64,000 nucleotides of DNA from positions 1,364,001 through 1,428,000 of the forward strand of contig NZ_CP022415.1 in the NCBI RefSeq assembly GCF_002222635.1, written 5' to 3'. The notes beneath the pieces were generated by a model. The model did no database searches. It was not told where the DNA came from and worked only from the letters and a program-made list of their open reading frames with translations. A program made the position numbers and the translations under genes. Below are positions 7,375-16,577 of this stretch, piece by piece (within the stretch, counting starts at the first letter, position 1; the number at the start of each line of letters is the position of its first letter). The stretch is from Pseudosulfitobacter pseudonitzschiae (GTDB lineage Bacteria > Pseudomonadota > Alphaproteobacteria > Rhodobacterales > Rhodobacteraceae).

Positions 7375-9524
7375 CTAACCCTCCGGATGCGCATGGCGTT
7401 TGCCAGAACAGTCAGTGACGACACCGACATTGCGATTGCCGCCAACAGCGGTGTCGCCATCCCCGCCAATGCCACAGGCACCGCGATGAAGTTATAGACC
7501 GCGGCGATGGTAAAGTTCTGTTTCGACAAATGCGTAGCGGCCCTCGCCACCGAGATCAACAGCGGCAGATCGGCAAGGCTGTCGTTCAGGATCACAATAT
7601 CGGCAGCATTGCGCGCCGCATCCAGCGCCGAAGAGGGGGCGACCGAGGCATGGGCCGCCGCCAGCGCCGCCGCATCATTCAACCCGTCGCCCACCATCAT
7701 CACACGATCACCGCCATCGGCAAGCGCCTGAAGCTGGTCGTGTTTGTGGGTGGCGCTGATGCCTGCCTGCCGGTCCTCGATGTGCAGTGTATCGGCCAGC
7801 GGCGTCACAGCAGATAGACGATCGCCGCTGATGATACCCGGACGTAACCCCAAGGCGCGCAGCCCGTCTACGGCGGTTTGCGCACCCGAACGCAGCACCT
7901 CGGTCAGGGGCAGGGCAATTGCAGGGTCAGAGCCGATGCGCAGGCCCGGACCGTCAAAATCCGCACCCAGCCAGCTGCCGCTGCCCAGTTGCACCAGCCC
8001 GTCCACGCTCAGTCCCTGAACACCTTTGCCCGGCACTTCGACCACGCCGCTCAGCACGGCAGGCTCTCCTTCGGGCAGGGCGGCCAGAATCGCACGCGAC
8101 ACCGGATGGGTCGAGCTTTGGGCCAAGGCCCGTGCGACGGCCTGTTGCGCAGGGTTCAACAGATCGACCACAGCTCTGGACGCGGGAATGGTCAGCGTGC
8201 CGGTTTTGTCGAACATCACCACGTTGGTTTCCGCCAGTCGTTCCAGTGCAGTACCGGATTTGACCAAAAACCCTTTGCTGTAAAGCTGTGCGATGGCGGC
8301 TGTGGACACAGCAGGCACCGCAAGCCCCAGCGCACAGGGGCAGGTGATGATCAGCACGGCAACGGCCACATTCAGCGCTTGACGCACATCTCCCCCGATG
8401 ACGGCCCAACCGATAAAGGCAAAAAGCGCCAGCAAATGCACTGCCGGCGCATAGATCGCCGCCGCGCGGTCGGCAAGTGCGGTATAACTGTTGCGGCTGT
8501 TCTCGGCCATTTCGACCATCGCGGCGACGCGGCGCAGGGTGGTGTCGGCCCCCACGGCGGTGGCTTGTACCTTGAACGGCGCGCCAAGATTGATCTCGCC
8601 GGCCTGCACCGTATTGCCGGTGATCGAACGCACGGGCGCGCTCTCTCCGGTCAGAAAGGCGCGGTCGGTGGTGGCCTCAGGGCTGATCAACCTACCATCC
8701 ACGGGCACCCGCACGCCGGTGGGGATCAACACAGCATCACCCACAGCCAGTTCGCTGACCGGCACGGTTCGCGCGCCGTCGCCTGTCAGTTTTTGGGCGC
8801 TGTGTACCTCCAATGCGGCCAGATCCCGTGCCGCCGAACGCGCGGAACGGCGGCTGCGGTGATCCAGATAGCGGCCAATCAGCAGGAAGAACGTCAGCGA
8901 CAGGGCGGCATCGAAATAGGCGTGCAAGCCGTGGTTCAGCACCTCGTAAAACGACATCCCCGCCGCCAGCAGGATCGCCAGCGAAATCGGCACATCCATG
9001 TTCAGACGCCGTACCCGCAGCGCGCTCCATGCGCTGGCAAAGAACGGCTGGCCGCAGAACAGCACCGCAGGCAGTGAAATGGCTGCTGAAATCATGTGAA
9101 ACAGTTCGCGGGTAGAATCCGAAGCGCCCGACCAGATCGCCACAGAGAACAGCATCACGTTCATCATCGCAAAACCGGCCACCGCCAGTTTGACCAGCAA
9201 ACGCTGCCCCTCGGGGTCTTTGCCGTTGTCCAGAACCGCGCTGTCCATCGGATGCGCTTCAAAGCCCGCATCGCGCAGACGAGCCACCAAAGCGGCATCG
9301 CTCAGGGTTTTGGTCTGAACGCTGACCCGTTTCAGCGACAGGTTCACCCGAGCCGCCGACACCCCCGGCATGCTGCGCAGGCTGCGTTCCACCGAACCGA
9401 TACAGGCGGCACAGTGGATCGTGGGCAGAGACAGGATGATATCCGGTGCATCAATCTCTTGCTGCGCGATATGCCCGGCCAGCGGGGCGGCAACACAGGC
9501 AGGACAGGCAGACAGGGTGGTCAT
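7371..9524 (-). CDS. ccoI: Copper-exporting P-type ATPase CcoI/FixI
   Basis: 717 residues, normal for CcoI. The N-terminus has a C-x-x-C pair at 7-10 and the metal-binding HCAAC at 37-41 in a heavy-metal-associated domain. The transmembrane metal site CPC lies near residue 396 (ITCPCALG), the phosphorylation motif DKTGTLT near 440, and GDGLNDAAAL in the ATP-binding region. It loads copper across the membrane for the CuB centre of cytochrome cbb3. Start overlaps the end of ccoH by four bases. Confidence 0.95.
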   Translation of the reverse strand: MTTLSACPACVAAPLAGHIAQQEIDAPDIILSLPTIHCAACIGSVERSLRSMPGVSAARVNLSLKRVSVQTKTLSDAALVARLRDAGFEAHPMDSAVLDNGKDPEGQRLLVKLAVAGFAMMNVMLFSVAIWSGASDSTRELFHMISAAISLPAVLFCGQPFFASAWSALRVRRLNMDVPISLAILLAAGMSFYEVLNHGLHAYFDAALSLTFFLLIGRYLDHRSRRSARSAARDLAALEVHSAQKLTGDGARTVPVSELAVGDAVLIPTGVRVPVDGRLISPEATTDRAFLTGESAPVRSITGNTVQAGEINLGAPFKVQATAVGADTTLRRVAAMVEMAENSRNSYTALADRAAAIYAPAVHLLALFAFIGWAVIGGDVRQALNVAVAVLIITCPCALGLAVPAVSTAAIAQLYSKGFLVKSGTALERLAETNVVMFDKTGTLTIPASRAVVDLLNPAQQAVARALAQSSTHPVSRAILAALPEGEPAVLSGVVEVPGKGVQGLSVDGLVQLGSGSWLGADFDGPGLRIGSDPAIALPLTEVLRSGAQTAVDGLRALGLRPGIISGDRLSAVTPLADTLHIEDRQAGISATHKHDQLQALADGGDRVMMVGDGLNDAAALAAAHASVAPSSALDAARNAADIVILNDSLADLPLLISVARAATHLSKQNFTIAAVYNFIAVPVALAGMATPLLAAIAMSVSSLTVLANAMRIRRVR

Positions 9525-9976
9525 GACGGCACATGCGCGACGATCACGCGCTGTTGGAACAAGGTGCCATCGGGCGCACGCATCTTCAGCCGCAGGTTCC
9601 AGTTGCCCGGCCCTGCCACAACCGGCGCCACAAAGGCGGTGCCGTCAAAGACAAATTCGGGCGTCTGGTCGGCGGCCACGCTGGTGGCGCGGCCAAAAGT
9701 GGCCTGTTGCAGTTCGGGCGCGATGGGCTGGCCCGCGTGGCTGATGAAAAGGCGCAGGGTGTCGTCGGTGACTTCGGCGTTGACGGTCCACGCCAGCGCC
9801 TCTTGGGCTGCGCGGTCCGCATCGAAGGACTGCGAAGCGACATAGGAATTTTTCACCTCAAGTCCCGGAAAGGTCGCCACAGCCTGATAGGCCAGCGTCA
9901 GGTTCACCGCGATGATGACGCCAAAGGCGGCAACAAAGCCTGTAAAAACATGCCATCCTTTGATTTCGCGTGTCAT
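9521..9976 (-). CDS. ccoH: cbb3 oxidase assembly protein CcoH/FixH
   Basis: About 151 residues, started at ATG 9976 (MTREIKGWHVFTGFVAAFGVIIAVN). One N-terminal membrane helix with the family motif FGVIIAVNLTLAYQAV, then a beta-rich periplasmic domain. FixH/CcoH is a stable partner of the assembling cbb3 complex. The start overlaps the end of ccoG by four bases. Confidence 0.92.
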   Translation of the reverse strand: MTREIKGWHVFTGFVAAFGVIIAVNLTLAYQAVATFPGLEVKNSYVASQSFDADRAAQEALAWTVNAEVTDDTLRLFISHAGQPIAPELQQATFGRATSVAADQTPEFVFDGTAFVAPVVAGPGNWNLRLKMRAPDGTLFQQRVIVAHVPS

Positions 9977-11526
9977 TGGGCGCCCCTTCCGTTGAATGTT
10001 GTGGCCTTCGAGGCGCGAATTTGCGCTGTCACATCCTCGACCCACAGCCGCAAGGCGGTGGAGTCGGCCGATGCTGCCGGATCACCGGCCCGTGCGGTCA
10101 CATAGACCCGTTGTAGCACAGTGGTGTCGGCGGGCACTGCCACATTCAGGTTGTCGCTCCCCTCAAGCGCGATACGCATCAATGCGTCGCTGCTCAGGCT
10201 CAGGCGGAAGACCCGCTCTTCGCCCGCTTTGTTGCGCAGACGTACGTCATAAATGTTGCGCACATCGCCGTCGGACAGCACCACAAAGGTCGGGTTGCGC
10301 ACGGGGCTGACGGTCAGTTCGATGTCCGAGCGGATGAACAGCGCATAAAGCAGGCCGACACCCACCAGCAGCCACATCACGGTATACAGGATGGTGCGGG
10401 GGCGTAATATGTGCCGCCACAGCGGTTTGGGTGCGGCACCGGCGCGTTCGGCCGGTTCATCCGACAGCGCCAGATAGTCGATCAGGCCGCGCGGTTTACC
10501 AATGCGTGCCATCACGTCGTCGCAGGCGTCAATGCACAGCGCGCAGGTGATGCACTCCATCTGCTGGCCGTTGCGGATATCGATGCCCATCGGGCAGACA
10601 TTGACGCAGGCCATGCAGTCGATGCAATCGCCGTGCTCGTTCGCGATGTCCAATTTGGGTGGTGTTGCGGGTTGCGCTTCCTTGCCGGGATAGGGCGTGC
10701 CTGCATAGCGCGCCACGCCTGCACCCGCGGCCTGTGCCTCGGCCACGGCCTTTTGCGCCTCGGCGGCTTTGCGGTTCTTGACATTGCCTTTGCCGCGCGG
10801 CTCGCCGCGCCAGTCGCGGTAAGCGACGGTGATGGTGTCGGGGTCCATCATTGCCGCCTGAATACGCGGCCAAGGACACATGTAGATGCACACCTGTTCG
10901 CGCAGGAATCCGCCAAAGATAAAGGTCGTCGCGGTTAGGATGGCGATGGTAATGTAGGCGGCAGGATGCGAGTCAAAGGACAGTAGATCGCGCAGCAGAG
11001 TGGGCGCGTCGGTGAAATAGAACACCCAAGCGCCACCGGTGGCCACGGCAATCATCAGCCAGACTGCCCATTTGGTCAGCCGCAGCCGCCATTTGCGCAC
11101 GTCCCACGTGGCCTTGTGCAGGCGCAGACGGGCGTTGCGATCACCCTCGATCCAGCGTTCGACCAGCAAGAACAGATCGGTCCAGACGGTCTGGGGGCAA
11201 GTGTACCCGCACCAGACCCGACCCAGCGCCGATGTGAACAGGAACAATCCCAGCCCTGCCATGATCAACAGGCCTGCGACAAAATAAAACTCGTGCGGCC
11301 AGATCTCGATCCACAGAAAGTAAAAGCGGCGGTTGGCCAGATCAATCAGCACCGCTTGGTCGGGCAGGCTGACGCCACGGTCCCAGCGCAGCCAGGGTGT
11401 GAGATAGTAGATGCCAAGGGTGACGGCCATGATCCACCATTTGAAACGGCGGAAAAAGCCATTGACGCGACGCGGAAAAATCGGCGTGCGCGCGGCATAA
11501 AGCGGTTGGTTTGTTTGGGAAGTCAT
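9973..11526 (-). CDS. ccoG: cbb3 oxidase accessory iron-sulphur protein CcoG/RdxA
   Basis: About 517 residues from ATG 11526. Five or so membrane helices, a conserved GYTCPQTVWTDLF region, and a ferredoxin-type insert with two clusters of cysteines (CIDCMACVNVCPMG and CITCALCIDACD) expected to hold two 4Fe-4S clusters. CcoG reduces copper for cbb3 maturation. It is first in ccoGHIS and has its own FNR box 53 bases upstream, so the assembly operon can be driven separately from ccoNOQP. Confidence 0.95.
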   Translation of the reverse strand: MTSQTNQPLYAARTPIFPRRVNGFFRRFKWWIMAVTLGIYYLTPWLRWDRGVSLPDQAVLIDLANRRFYFLWIEIWPHEFYFVAGLLIMAGLGLFLFTSALGRVWCGYTCPQTVWTDLFLLVERWIEGDRNARLRLHKATWDVRKWRLRLTKWAVWLMIAVATGGAWVFYFTDAPTLLRDLLSFDSHPAAYITIAILTATTFIFGGFLREQVCIYMCPWPRIQAAMMDPDTITVAYRDWRGEPRGKGNVKNRKAAEAQKAVAEAQAAGAGVARYAGTPYPGKEAQPATPPKLDIANEHGDCIDCMACVNVCPMGIDIRNGQQMECITCALCIDACDDVMARIGKPRGLIDYLALSDEPAERAGAAPKPLWRHILRPRTILYTVMWLLVGVGLLYALFIRSDIELTVSPVRNPTFVVLSDGDVRNIYDVRLRNKAGEERVFRLSLSSDALMRIALEGSDNLNVAVPADTTVLQRVYVTARAGDPAASADSTALRLWVEDVTAQIRASKATTFNGRGAQ

Positions 11527-11579
11527 ATCACCTGATCCTGTTCGCATCGCCTGTTTAGGGCATGGCGCACCCATCAGCC

Positions 11580-11593
11580 TTGATCTGCATCAA
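11580..11593 (-). promoter_or_regulatory. FNR box upstream of ccoG
   Basis: TTGATCTGCATCAA is a near-perfect match to the FNR/FnrL consensus TTGAT-N4-ATCAA. Its centre is 60 bases before the ccoG start; activation from -41.5 would give a short untranslated leader of about 19 bases. Confidence 0.85.
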
Positions 11594-11630
11594 TAACTTC
11601 CCCGAAGCGGTACAAGTGCGAACAGGTCCG

Positions 11631-11653
11631 CTTCGGGGGCGACTGCCCCGAAG
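11631..11653 (-). terminator. Hairpin between ccoP and ccoG
   Basis: CTTCGGGG and CCCCGAAG with a seven-base loop, 16 bases beyond the ccoP stop. There is no long T run, so it may be a weak terminator or an mRNA stabiliser. Confidence 0.5.
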
Positions 11654-11668
11654 GGCGTCTTTTCCGCC

Positions 11669-12532
11669 TTATTCACCTCCTCCAAGACTGTGAACATAGG
11701 CGGAAACGGCACGAATATCGGCCTCTTTCAGGCGTGGACCCCAAGGGGGCATAACACCAAATCGTGCTTTTTCGACGGTGATGCGCAAAGTGTCACGGTC
11801 CCCGCCATAGAGCCAGATGGCGTCAGCAAGGTTGGGTGCACCCAAGTCGCGCATGCCCAGACCTGCGTCACCGTGACACGATGAACAGTTGTCGGCATAG
11901 ACCACGGCCCCTTGTTCGGCCAGCGCCGCGTCAAACTCGGTGCTGGACAGCGACACCACATGCTCGACCACCGCGTCGATTTCCGCAGGCTCCAGAATAT
12001 CCTCAAAGGCGGGCATTTCGGAATAAAGCGCGTCGTCGTCGATGGTGTTGCGGATGCCGTGGCGCACAGTTGTCATGATCTGCTCCACGTCGCCGCCCCA
12101 CAGCCAGTCGTCGTCCAGCAGGTTGGGATAGCCTTTGGCACCAGCCGCCCCCGAGCCGTGGCATTGCGAACAGTTGGCGCGGAACACCGCGCCACCGCGC
12201 GCGATGGCATAGCGGTTCAGGTCGGGATCTTCCGGCAGGGCAGGCATATCGGAGGCCACAAGCTGCGCCACCAGATCAGCGTTTGTGTTTTCGTGGGCAG
12301 CAATGTCGGCGGCCACATTGGCGCGGGTCGACCAGCCCATAACCCCAGAAGTGGCACCGGAAATCATCGGCCACGCAGGGTAGGCGATGGTATAGCCGAT
12401 GGCCCAGATGATGGTCAGGTACAGGGTCCACAGCCACCAGCGTGGCAACGGGTTGTTCAGCTCTTCGATGCCGTCCCAGTTGTGGCCGGTGGTTTCGACG
12501 CCGGTGACCTTGTCAGTCTTGCGCTTAGACAT
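11669..12532 (-). CDS. ccoP: Cytochrome c oxidase cbb3 subunit III (dihaem)
   Basis: 287 residues. An N-terminal region with the motif NPLPRWWLWTLYLT leads into one membrane helix, followed by two cytochrome c domains with haem motifs CSQCH at 121-125 and CSSCH at 216-220. It passes electrons from soluble cytochrome c to CcoO and CcoN. The ATG at 12532 overlaps the end of ccoQ; the longer upstream frame is discarded because it runs through ccoQ. Confidence 0.96.
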   Translation of the reverse strand: MSKRKTDKVTGVETTGHNWDGIEELNNPLPRWWLWTLYLTIIWAIGYTIAYPAWPMISGATSGVMGWSTRANVAADIAAHENTNADLVAQLVASDMPALPEDPDLNRYAIARGGAVFRANCSQCHGSGAAGAKGYPNLLDDDWLWGGDVEQIMTTVRHGIRNTIDDDALYSEMPAFEDILEPAEIDAVVEHVVSLSSTEFDAALAEQGAVVYADNCSSCHGDAGLGMRDLGAPNLADAIWLYGGDRDTLRITVEKARFGVMPPWGPRLKEADIRAVSAYVHSLGGGE

Positions 12533-12728
12533 CGGTCGGTCCTTTCTTGGTGGTGCTGCGGTTTGCAGTCGGGGGCGTGTCGTCGCGCAGCGGAATGTTT
12601 GCAATTGCGTCGTAGGTCTTGGACCCGCCGGGCCGGAAGGCCCACAGAATGACCGCGACAAAGAATACGAACATCGCCAAAAGCACCCAACTGTCGGCAA
12701 GTTCACGCATGAAGGAATAGGTGTCCAT
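12525..12728 (-). CDS. ccoQ: cbb3 oxidase subunit CcoQ
   Basis: 67 residues, one membrane helix (LADSWVLLAMFVFFVAVILWAF) followed by the family motif RPGGSKTYDAIANIPLRDD. CcoQ stabilises the cbb3 complex. Started at ATG 12728. It sits between ccoO and ccoP, overlapping ccoP by 8 bases. Confidence 0.93.
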   Translation of the reverse strand: MDTYSFMRELADSWVLLAMFVFFVAVILWAFRPGGSKTYDAIANIPLRDDTPPTANRSTTKKGPTDV

Positions 12729-12737
12729 CAAAGCCTC

Positions 12738-13562
12738 CTATCGGCTGTCGGCGGGGGTAAAGGTCGAGAAGTCGACCATTGTGCCAAGCACCTGCAAATA
12801 GGCGATCAACGCGTCCATTTCGGTCAGCTCGGGCTGGCCGTCAAAGTTCGAGACAGCCGCGCCGGGATAGCGTTCCAGCATAGCGTCATAGTCGGCGTCG
12901 GGATCAGCTTGCACGCGGAAATCCGATGCGGCAGCGGCGATCATATCGTCGTCATAGGGCACGCCCACGAAACGGTGCGTCTTGAGCAGCGCTTCGATGT
13001 GGGTGGGCTCGATGGGGGTATCCGACAGGAACGCGTACTTGGGCATGATCGATTCCGGCACCACCGATTGCGGGTCGGTCAGGTGATCGACGTGCCAAGC
13101 GTCGGAATACCGCCCGCCCACACGCGCCACATCGGGGCCGGTGCGTTTTGACCCCCATTGGAATGGGTGATCATACATCGATTCCGCCGCCAGCGAATAG
13201 TGGCCATAGCGTTCCACCTCGTCGCGCATCGGGCGGATCATCTGGCTGTGACACAGATAGCACCCTTCGCGCACATAAATGTCACGCCCGGTCAGTTCCA
13301 GTGGCGAGTAGGGGCGCACACCTTCGACCTCCTCGATGGTGTTTTCCAGCCAGAACAACGGCGCGATTTCCACGATCCCGCCGATGGAGACGACCAGCAA
13401 CGAAAAGATCAACAACAACGTCGGGCTTTTCTCGAGGATCGCGTGGCGGTTGATCAGGGCAGTTTGGTGCGGCAGCTCGTTGGGAATTTCATCGGGCAGA
13501 TCGGACAGGGTCGAGACGTTTGGGTCTTTGTCCGAGTCCATTACTTTTTCATTATCAGCCAT
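12738..13562 (-). CDS. ccoO: Cytochrome c oxidase cbb3 subunit II (monohaem)
   Basis: 274 residues. A membrane anchor at about 46-66, then one haem-c motif, CYLCH at 101-105, within the family stretch [20 protein letters not shown]. It carries electrons to the catalytic subunit. An N-terminal acidic extension of about 40 residues precedes the anchor. It is 13 bases downstream of ccoN. Confidence 0.96.
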   Translation of the reverse strand: MADNEKVMDSDKDPNVSTLSDLPDEIPNELPHQTALINRHAILEKSPTLLLIFSLLVVSIGGIVEIAPLFWLENTIEEVEGVRPYSPLELTGRDIYVREGCYLCHSQMIRPMRDEVERYGHYSLAAESMYDHPFQWGSKRTGPDVARVGGRYSDAWHVDHLTDPQSVVPESIMPKYAFLSDTPIEPTHIEALLKTHRFVGVPYDDDMIAAAASDFRVQADPDADYDAMLERYPGAAVSNFDGQPELTEMDALIAYLQVLGTMVDFSTFTPADSR

Positions 13563-13575
13563 CTACGTATCTTTC

Positions 13576-15171
13576 TTATTCTGCGGGGACGCCAACCGCA
13601 GCAACGCTCTTGGCGCCGCTACGGATGGTCATCCACATATTCCAGCACATCAGGATTCCGCCCAGCAGGTACAGAACGCCGCCCAATCCACGCACCACGT
13701 ACATCGGAAGCTTGGCCGCCACGGTGTCGGCGAAGGTGTTGACGAGGAAGCCTTGATCATCGACTTCGCGCCACATCAGGCCTTCCATGATGCCGGTCAC
13801 CCACATCGAGGATGCGTACAAAACGATGCCGATTGTGGCCAACCAGAAGTGCCAGTTGATTGCCGCCATCGAGTGCATCTTTTCGCGGCCCCAGAGACGT
13901 GGTGTCAGGAAATAAAGTGCAGCGAAGGTGATCATACCGTTCCAGCCAAGCGCGCCAGAATGAACGTGACCGATGGTCCAGTCCGTGTAGTGCGACAGCG
14001 AGTTCACCGCGCGGATCGACATCATCGGTCCCTCGAAGGTGGACATGCCATAGAAACCAAGGCTGAGCACGAACATCCGCATGATCGGATCGGTTCGCAG
14101 CTTGTCCCAAGCACCTTGCAACGTCATCAGACCGTTGATCATACCACCCCAGCTGGGCATCCACAGCACAATCGAAAACACCATCCCGAGGGTCGAAGCC
14201 CAGTCGGGCAGGGCGGTGTAATGCAGGTGGTGCGGACCCGCCCAGATATAAAGGAAGATCAGCGCCCAGAAGTGGATGATCGACAGTTTATAGCTGTAGA
14301 TCGGACGTCCGGCCTGCTTGGGCACAAAGTAGTACATCATGCCCAGAAAACCCGCGGTCAGGAAAAAGCCCACGGCGTTGTGGCCGTACCACCACTGGGT
14401 CATCGCATCCTGCACGCCTGCAAAGACCTGCACGGATTTGCTGCCCCAGAAGCTGACCGGGATCGACAGGTTGTTGACCACATGCAACATCGCAACAGTG
14501 ATGATGAAGCTGAGGTAAAACCAGTTGGCCACGTAGATATGCTTTTCGCGGCGCTTGAAGATAGTGCCAAGGAAGACCGCCAGATAGGCCAGCCAGACGA
14601 TTGTCAGCCAGATGTCGACATACCATTCGGGCTCGGCGTATTCTTTGGACTGTGTTGCGCCCAGCAAATAGCCGGTGGCGGCCAGCACGATGAACAGCTG
14701 ATAGCCCCAGAACACGAACCATGCCAGATTGCCGCCGAACAGGCGCGCCGCGCTGGTGCGTTGCACCACATAGAACGATGTGCAGATCAGGGCGTTGCCC
14801 CCGAACGCAAAAATAACCGCCGAGGTGTGCAGCGGACGCAAGCGACCAAAGTTGCCAAATGGTTGTGCCCACTCAAAGTTCAGCACCGGAAAGGCAAGCT
14901 GGAAGGCAATGAAGGTGCCCACCAGAAACCCGGTCAGCCCCCAGAAAGCGGTTGCGATCACGCCCGCGCGTATCACTCCGTCCGAATAGCCCGTGGTGTC
15001 GTGCACCACAGGCGGCTCGTCGATGCTACGCAGAACCCAGACAAACATGCCGGCTGCGATAACCATGATCAGGGCGGCATGCACCTGATATGCAATGTCA
15101 TGAGCGAAATTCGCACCCATTGCGGCGATCAGGGCCACCAGGCCCAGCGCGATCAACTTGATATATTCCAT
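13576..15171 (-). CDS. ccoN: Cytochrome c oxidase cbb3 subunit I (catalytic)
   Basis: About 531 residues, started at ATG 15171 ([10 protein letters not shown]). Multi-helix haem-copper oxidase subunit; conserved pieces include the [13 protein letters not shown] region, [18 protein letters not shown] with the histidine next to the copper site, and [14 protein letters not shown] near the C-terminal third. It reduces oxygen to water with high affinity and pumps protons. First gene of ccoNOQP, with an FNR box 90 bases upstream. Confidence 0.97.
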   Translation of the reverse strand: MEYIKLIALGLVALIAAMGANFAHDIAYQVHAALIMVIAAGMFVWVLRSIDEPPVVHDTTGYSDGVIRAGVIATAFWGLTGFLVGTFIAFQLAFPVLNFEWAQPFGNFGRLRPLHTSAVIFAFGGNALICTSFYVVQRTSAARLFGGNLAWFVFWGYQLFIVLAATGYLLGATQSKEYAEPEWYVDIWLTIVWLAYLAVFLGTIFKRREKHIYVANWFYLSFIITVAMLHVVNNLSIPVSFWGSKSVQVFAGVQDAMTQWWYGHNAVGFFLTAGFLGMMYYFVPKQAGRPIYSYKLSIIHFWALIFLYIWAGPHHLHYTALPDWASTLGMVFSIVLWMPSWGGMINGLMTLQGAWDKLRTDPIMRMFVLSLGFYGMSTFEGPMMSIRAVNSLSHYTDWTIGHVHSGALGWNGMITFAALYFLTPRLWGREKMHSMAAINWHFWLATIGIVLYASSMWVTGIMEGLMWREVDDQGFLVNTFADTVAAKLPMYVVRGLGGVLYLLGGILMCWNMWMTIRSGAKSVAAVGVPAE

Positions 15172-15260
15172 TTGGCACCTTCTTGTACGCATCGGCCCGC
15201 AAATGCGGGCGCGCGATTCTGTTCGCAGAGTCTCAGTAGTCGGAGCCGCACGGGCGAACC

Positions 15261-15274
15261 TTGATCTGAGTCAA
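15261..15274 (-). promoter_or_regulatory. FNR box upstream of ccoN
   Basis: TTGATCTGAGTCAA, matching TTGAT-N4-(A/G)TCAA, centred about 96 bases before the ccoN start. It also lies 23 bases beyond the 3' end of uspA. Confidence 0.8.
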
Positions 15275-15296
15275 CTTTTCTTGAAAATTTGCGCGC

Positions 15297-15704
15297 TTAG
15301 CGCACCACATGGATCGCACACGCAGCATGGCCCACGACATGATGTGCCACTGAACCAAGGAAAAAATCCGACATCGCGGGTTTATGCGAGGCCACGATGA
15401 TGCAATCGCAACCGTTTTCATCAGCCCAACGGCAAATACGCGGACCTGCCTTGCCTTCGGTGATCGCGGCGCGGGCGCCGGGCAGGGACGCTACCATTTC
15501 GTCCAGTGCAGTTTGCACTGTGTCGCGGGCGGTGGTGATAAAATCGGGCGGGAAGTATTCCGAGACATAGACTGGCACGGTTTCAATCACGTGCAACAAT
15601 GTGATCTGTGCGCCCGCGTCTGCCAGCGCCTGTGCGGCCTTGAACGAGGCTTGGGTGTCGCGGCTGTCGCCCAGCACGACGGGGATCAGAATATTTTTGT
15701 ACAT
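15297..15704 (-). CDS. Universal stress protein (UspA family)
   Basis: 135 residues, a single Usp domain. It begins MYKNILIPVVLGD and ends with FFLGSVAHHVVGHAACAIHVVR, the C-terminal nucleotide-binding region of the family. The exact role is unknown. Placement between fnrL and ccoN, behind an FNR-like site, suggests it is induced when oxygen falls. Confidence 0.9.
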   Translation of the reverse strand: MYKNILIPVVLGDSRDTQASFKAAQALADAGAQITLLHVIETVPVYVSEYFPPDFITTARDTVQTALDEMVASLPGARAAITEGKAGPRICRWADENGCDCIIVASHKPAMSDFFLGSVAHHVVGHAACAIHVVR

Positions 15705-15760
15705 GGCTCAAAGCTCCTTGTGAGTGACAAGAAGTAAACAGCACCCTCAGGTGCCGCGCT

Positions 15761-15774
15761 TTGATCCAGATCAC
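15761..15774 (-). promoter_or_regulatory. FNR-like box upstream of uspA
   Basis: TTGATCCAGATCAC has one half-site mismatch to TTGAT-N4-ATCAA. Its centre is 63 bases before the uspA start, close to the spacing seen for ccoG. Confidence 0.6.
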
Positions 15775-15790
15775 GTTTTAGTGTCAGAAG

Positions 15791-16525
15791 TTAAGAAAGT
15801 ACGCCGCCATCGGAATCGTCGCCCGAGGCGGTATGAAGCGCTTCTACATCAATAACTTCAAAGCGGCGGCGGTCGATGAATCGCAACACGCCTTCTTTTT
15901 TCAGCGCATTGAGCTGGCGGCTGACCGTTTCCAGCGTCAGCCCAAGATAATTGGAAATTTCGTCGCGGGTCAGGGGCAGAATCAAAGGTTCCTGATCCAG
16001 TCCCAGACCGGCGATATGTTGGCGGCGTACCATCATTTCGACAAAGGTGGCTATTTTTTCACGCGCGGTCTTGCGACCCAGCAGCACCATCCAGTCCCGC
16101 GCCGCGTCCAGTTCGTCCAGCGCGATCTCCATCAACCGTTGGGAGACATGCGGCACCGTGGACAGCAGTCGTTCAAACGGTTTGCGCTGAAAACAGCACA
16201 GCGTCACATCGCTGGTCGCCACCACGTCAAAGTCGATGCTGCGCCGGTCGGGGCGCCCGATAAAATCGGAGGGCAACAACAGGCCCACCATCTGGATGCG
16301 CCCGTCCTCCATAGTCTTGCTCAGCGTCGCCACCCCTTTGACCACCGAGGCCACATAGGTCAGATCGTCGCCGCGCCACAAAATCTGGTCGCCTGCTGAA
16401 AAGCTCTTGTAGGATTTGATCCCCTCAAGTTCTTGCATTTCTTCATCGTCACAACGCGAGCAGACAGCACGATGCCGGATCGGGCATTCGCTGCATTTCT
16501 CGCGCGTTAAAAGTACGATGCTCAT
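15791..16525 (-). CDS. fnrL: FnrL-type oxygen-sensing Crp/Fnr regulator
   Basis: 244 residues. The N-terminal cysteines C11, C14, C22 and C25 and central C110/C111 can supply ligands for an oxygen-labile 4Fe-4S cluster. A cyclic-nucleotide-like fold follows, then a helix-turn-helix with the recognition helix LTLETVSRQL; the E-x-x-S-R pattern is the one that reads TTGAT. The four FNR-type sites nearby are the expected targets. An FNR box three bases upstream of its ATG suggests autoregulation, probably repression. Confidence 0.93.
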   Translation of the reverse strand: MSIVLLTREKCSECPIRHRAVCSRCDDEEMQELEGIKSYKSFSAGDQILWRGDDLTYVASVVKGVATLSKTMEDGRIQMVGLLLPSDFIGRPDRRSIDFDVVATSDVTLCCFQRKPFERLLSTVPHVSQRLMEIALDELDAARDWMVLLGRKTAREKIATFVEMMVRRQHIAGLGLDQEPLILPLTRDEISNYLGLTLETVSRQLNALKKEGVLRFIDRRRFEVIDVEALHTASGDDSDGGVLS

Positions 16526-16528
16526 AGA

Positions 16529-16542
16529 TTGATCTGTATCAA
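16529..16542. promoter_or_regulatory. FNR box shared by fnrL and hemN
   Basis: TTGATCTGTATCAA, a perfect TTGAT-N4-ATCAA palindrome in the 52-base divergent gap. Its centre is 42.5 bases from the hemN ATG, and it abuts the fnrL start. Confidence 0.88.
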
Positions 16543-16577
16543 AGAAAGGGAGGACATTTGCTCGTAACCGTAACGCG

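Noticed and set aside
7878-9077. Open frame (399 codons) opposite ccoI
   Set aside because: Antisense shadow of ccoI with no family features.
13336-15264. Long open frame (642 codons) opposite ccoN and ccoO
   Set aside because: Exact antisense of well-recognised genes. The composition is rich in His, Gln and Arg, as expected from the complement of GC-rich coding DNA.
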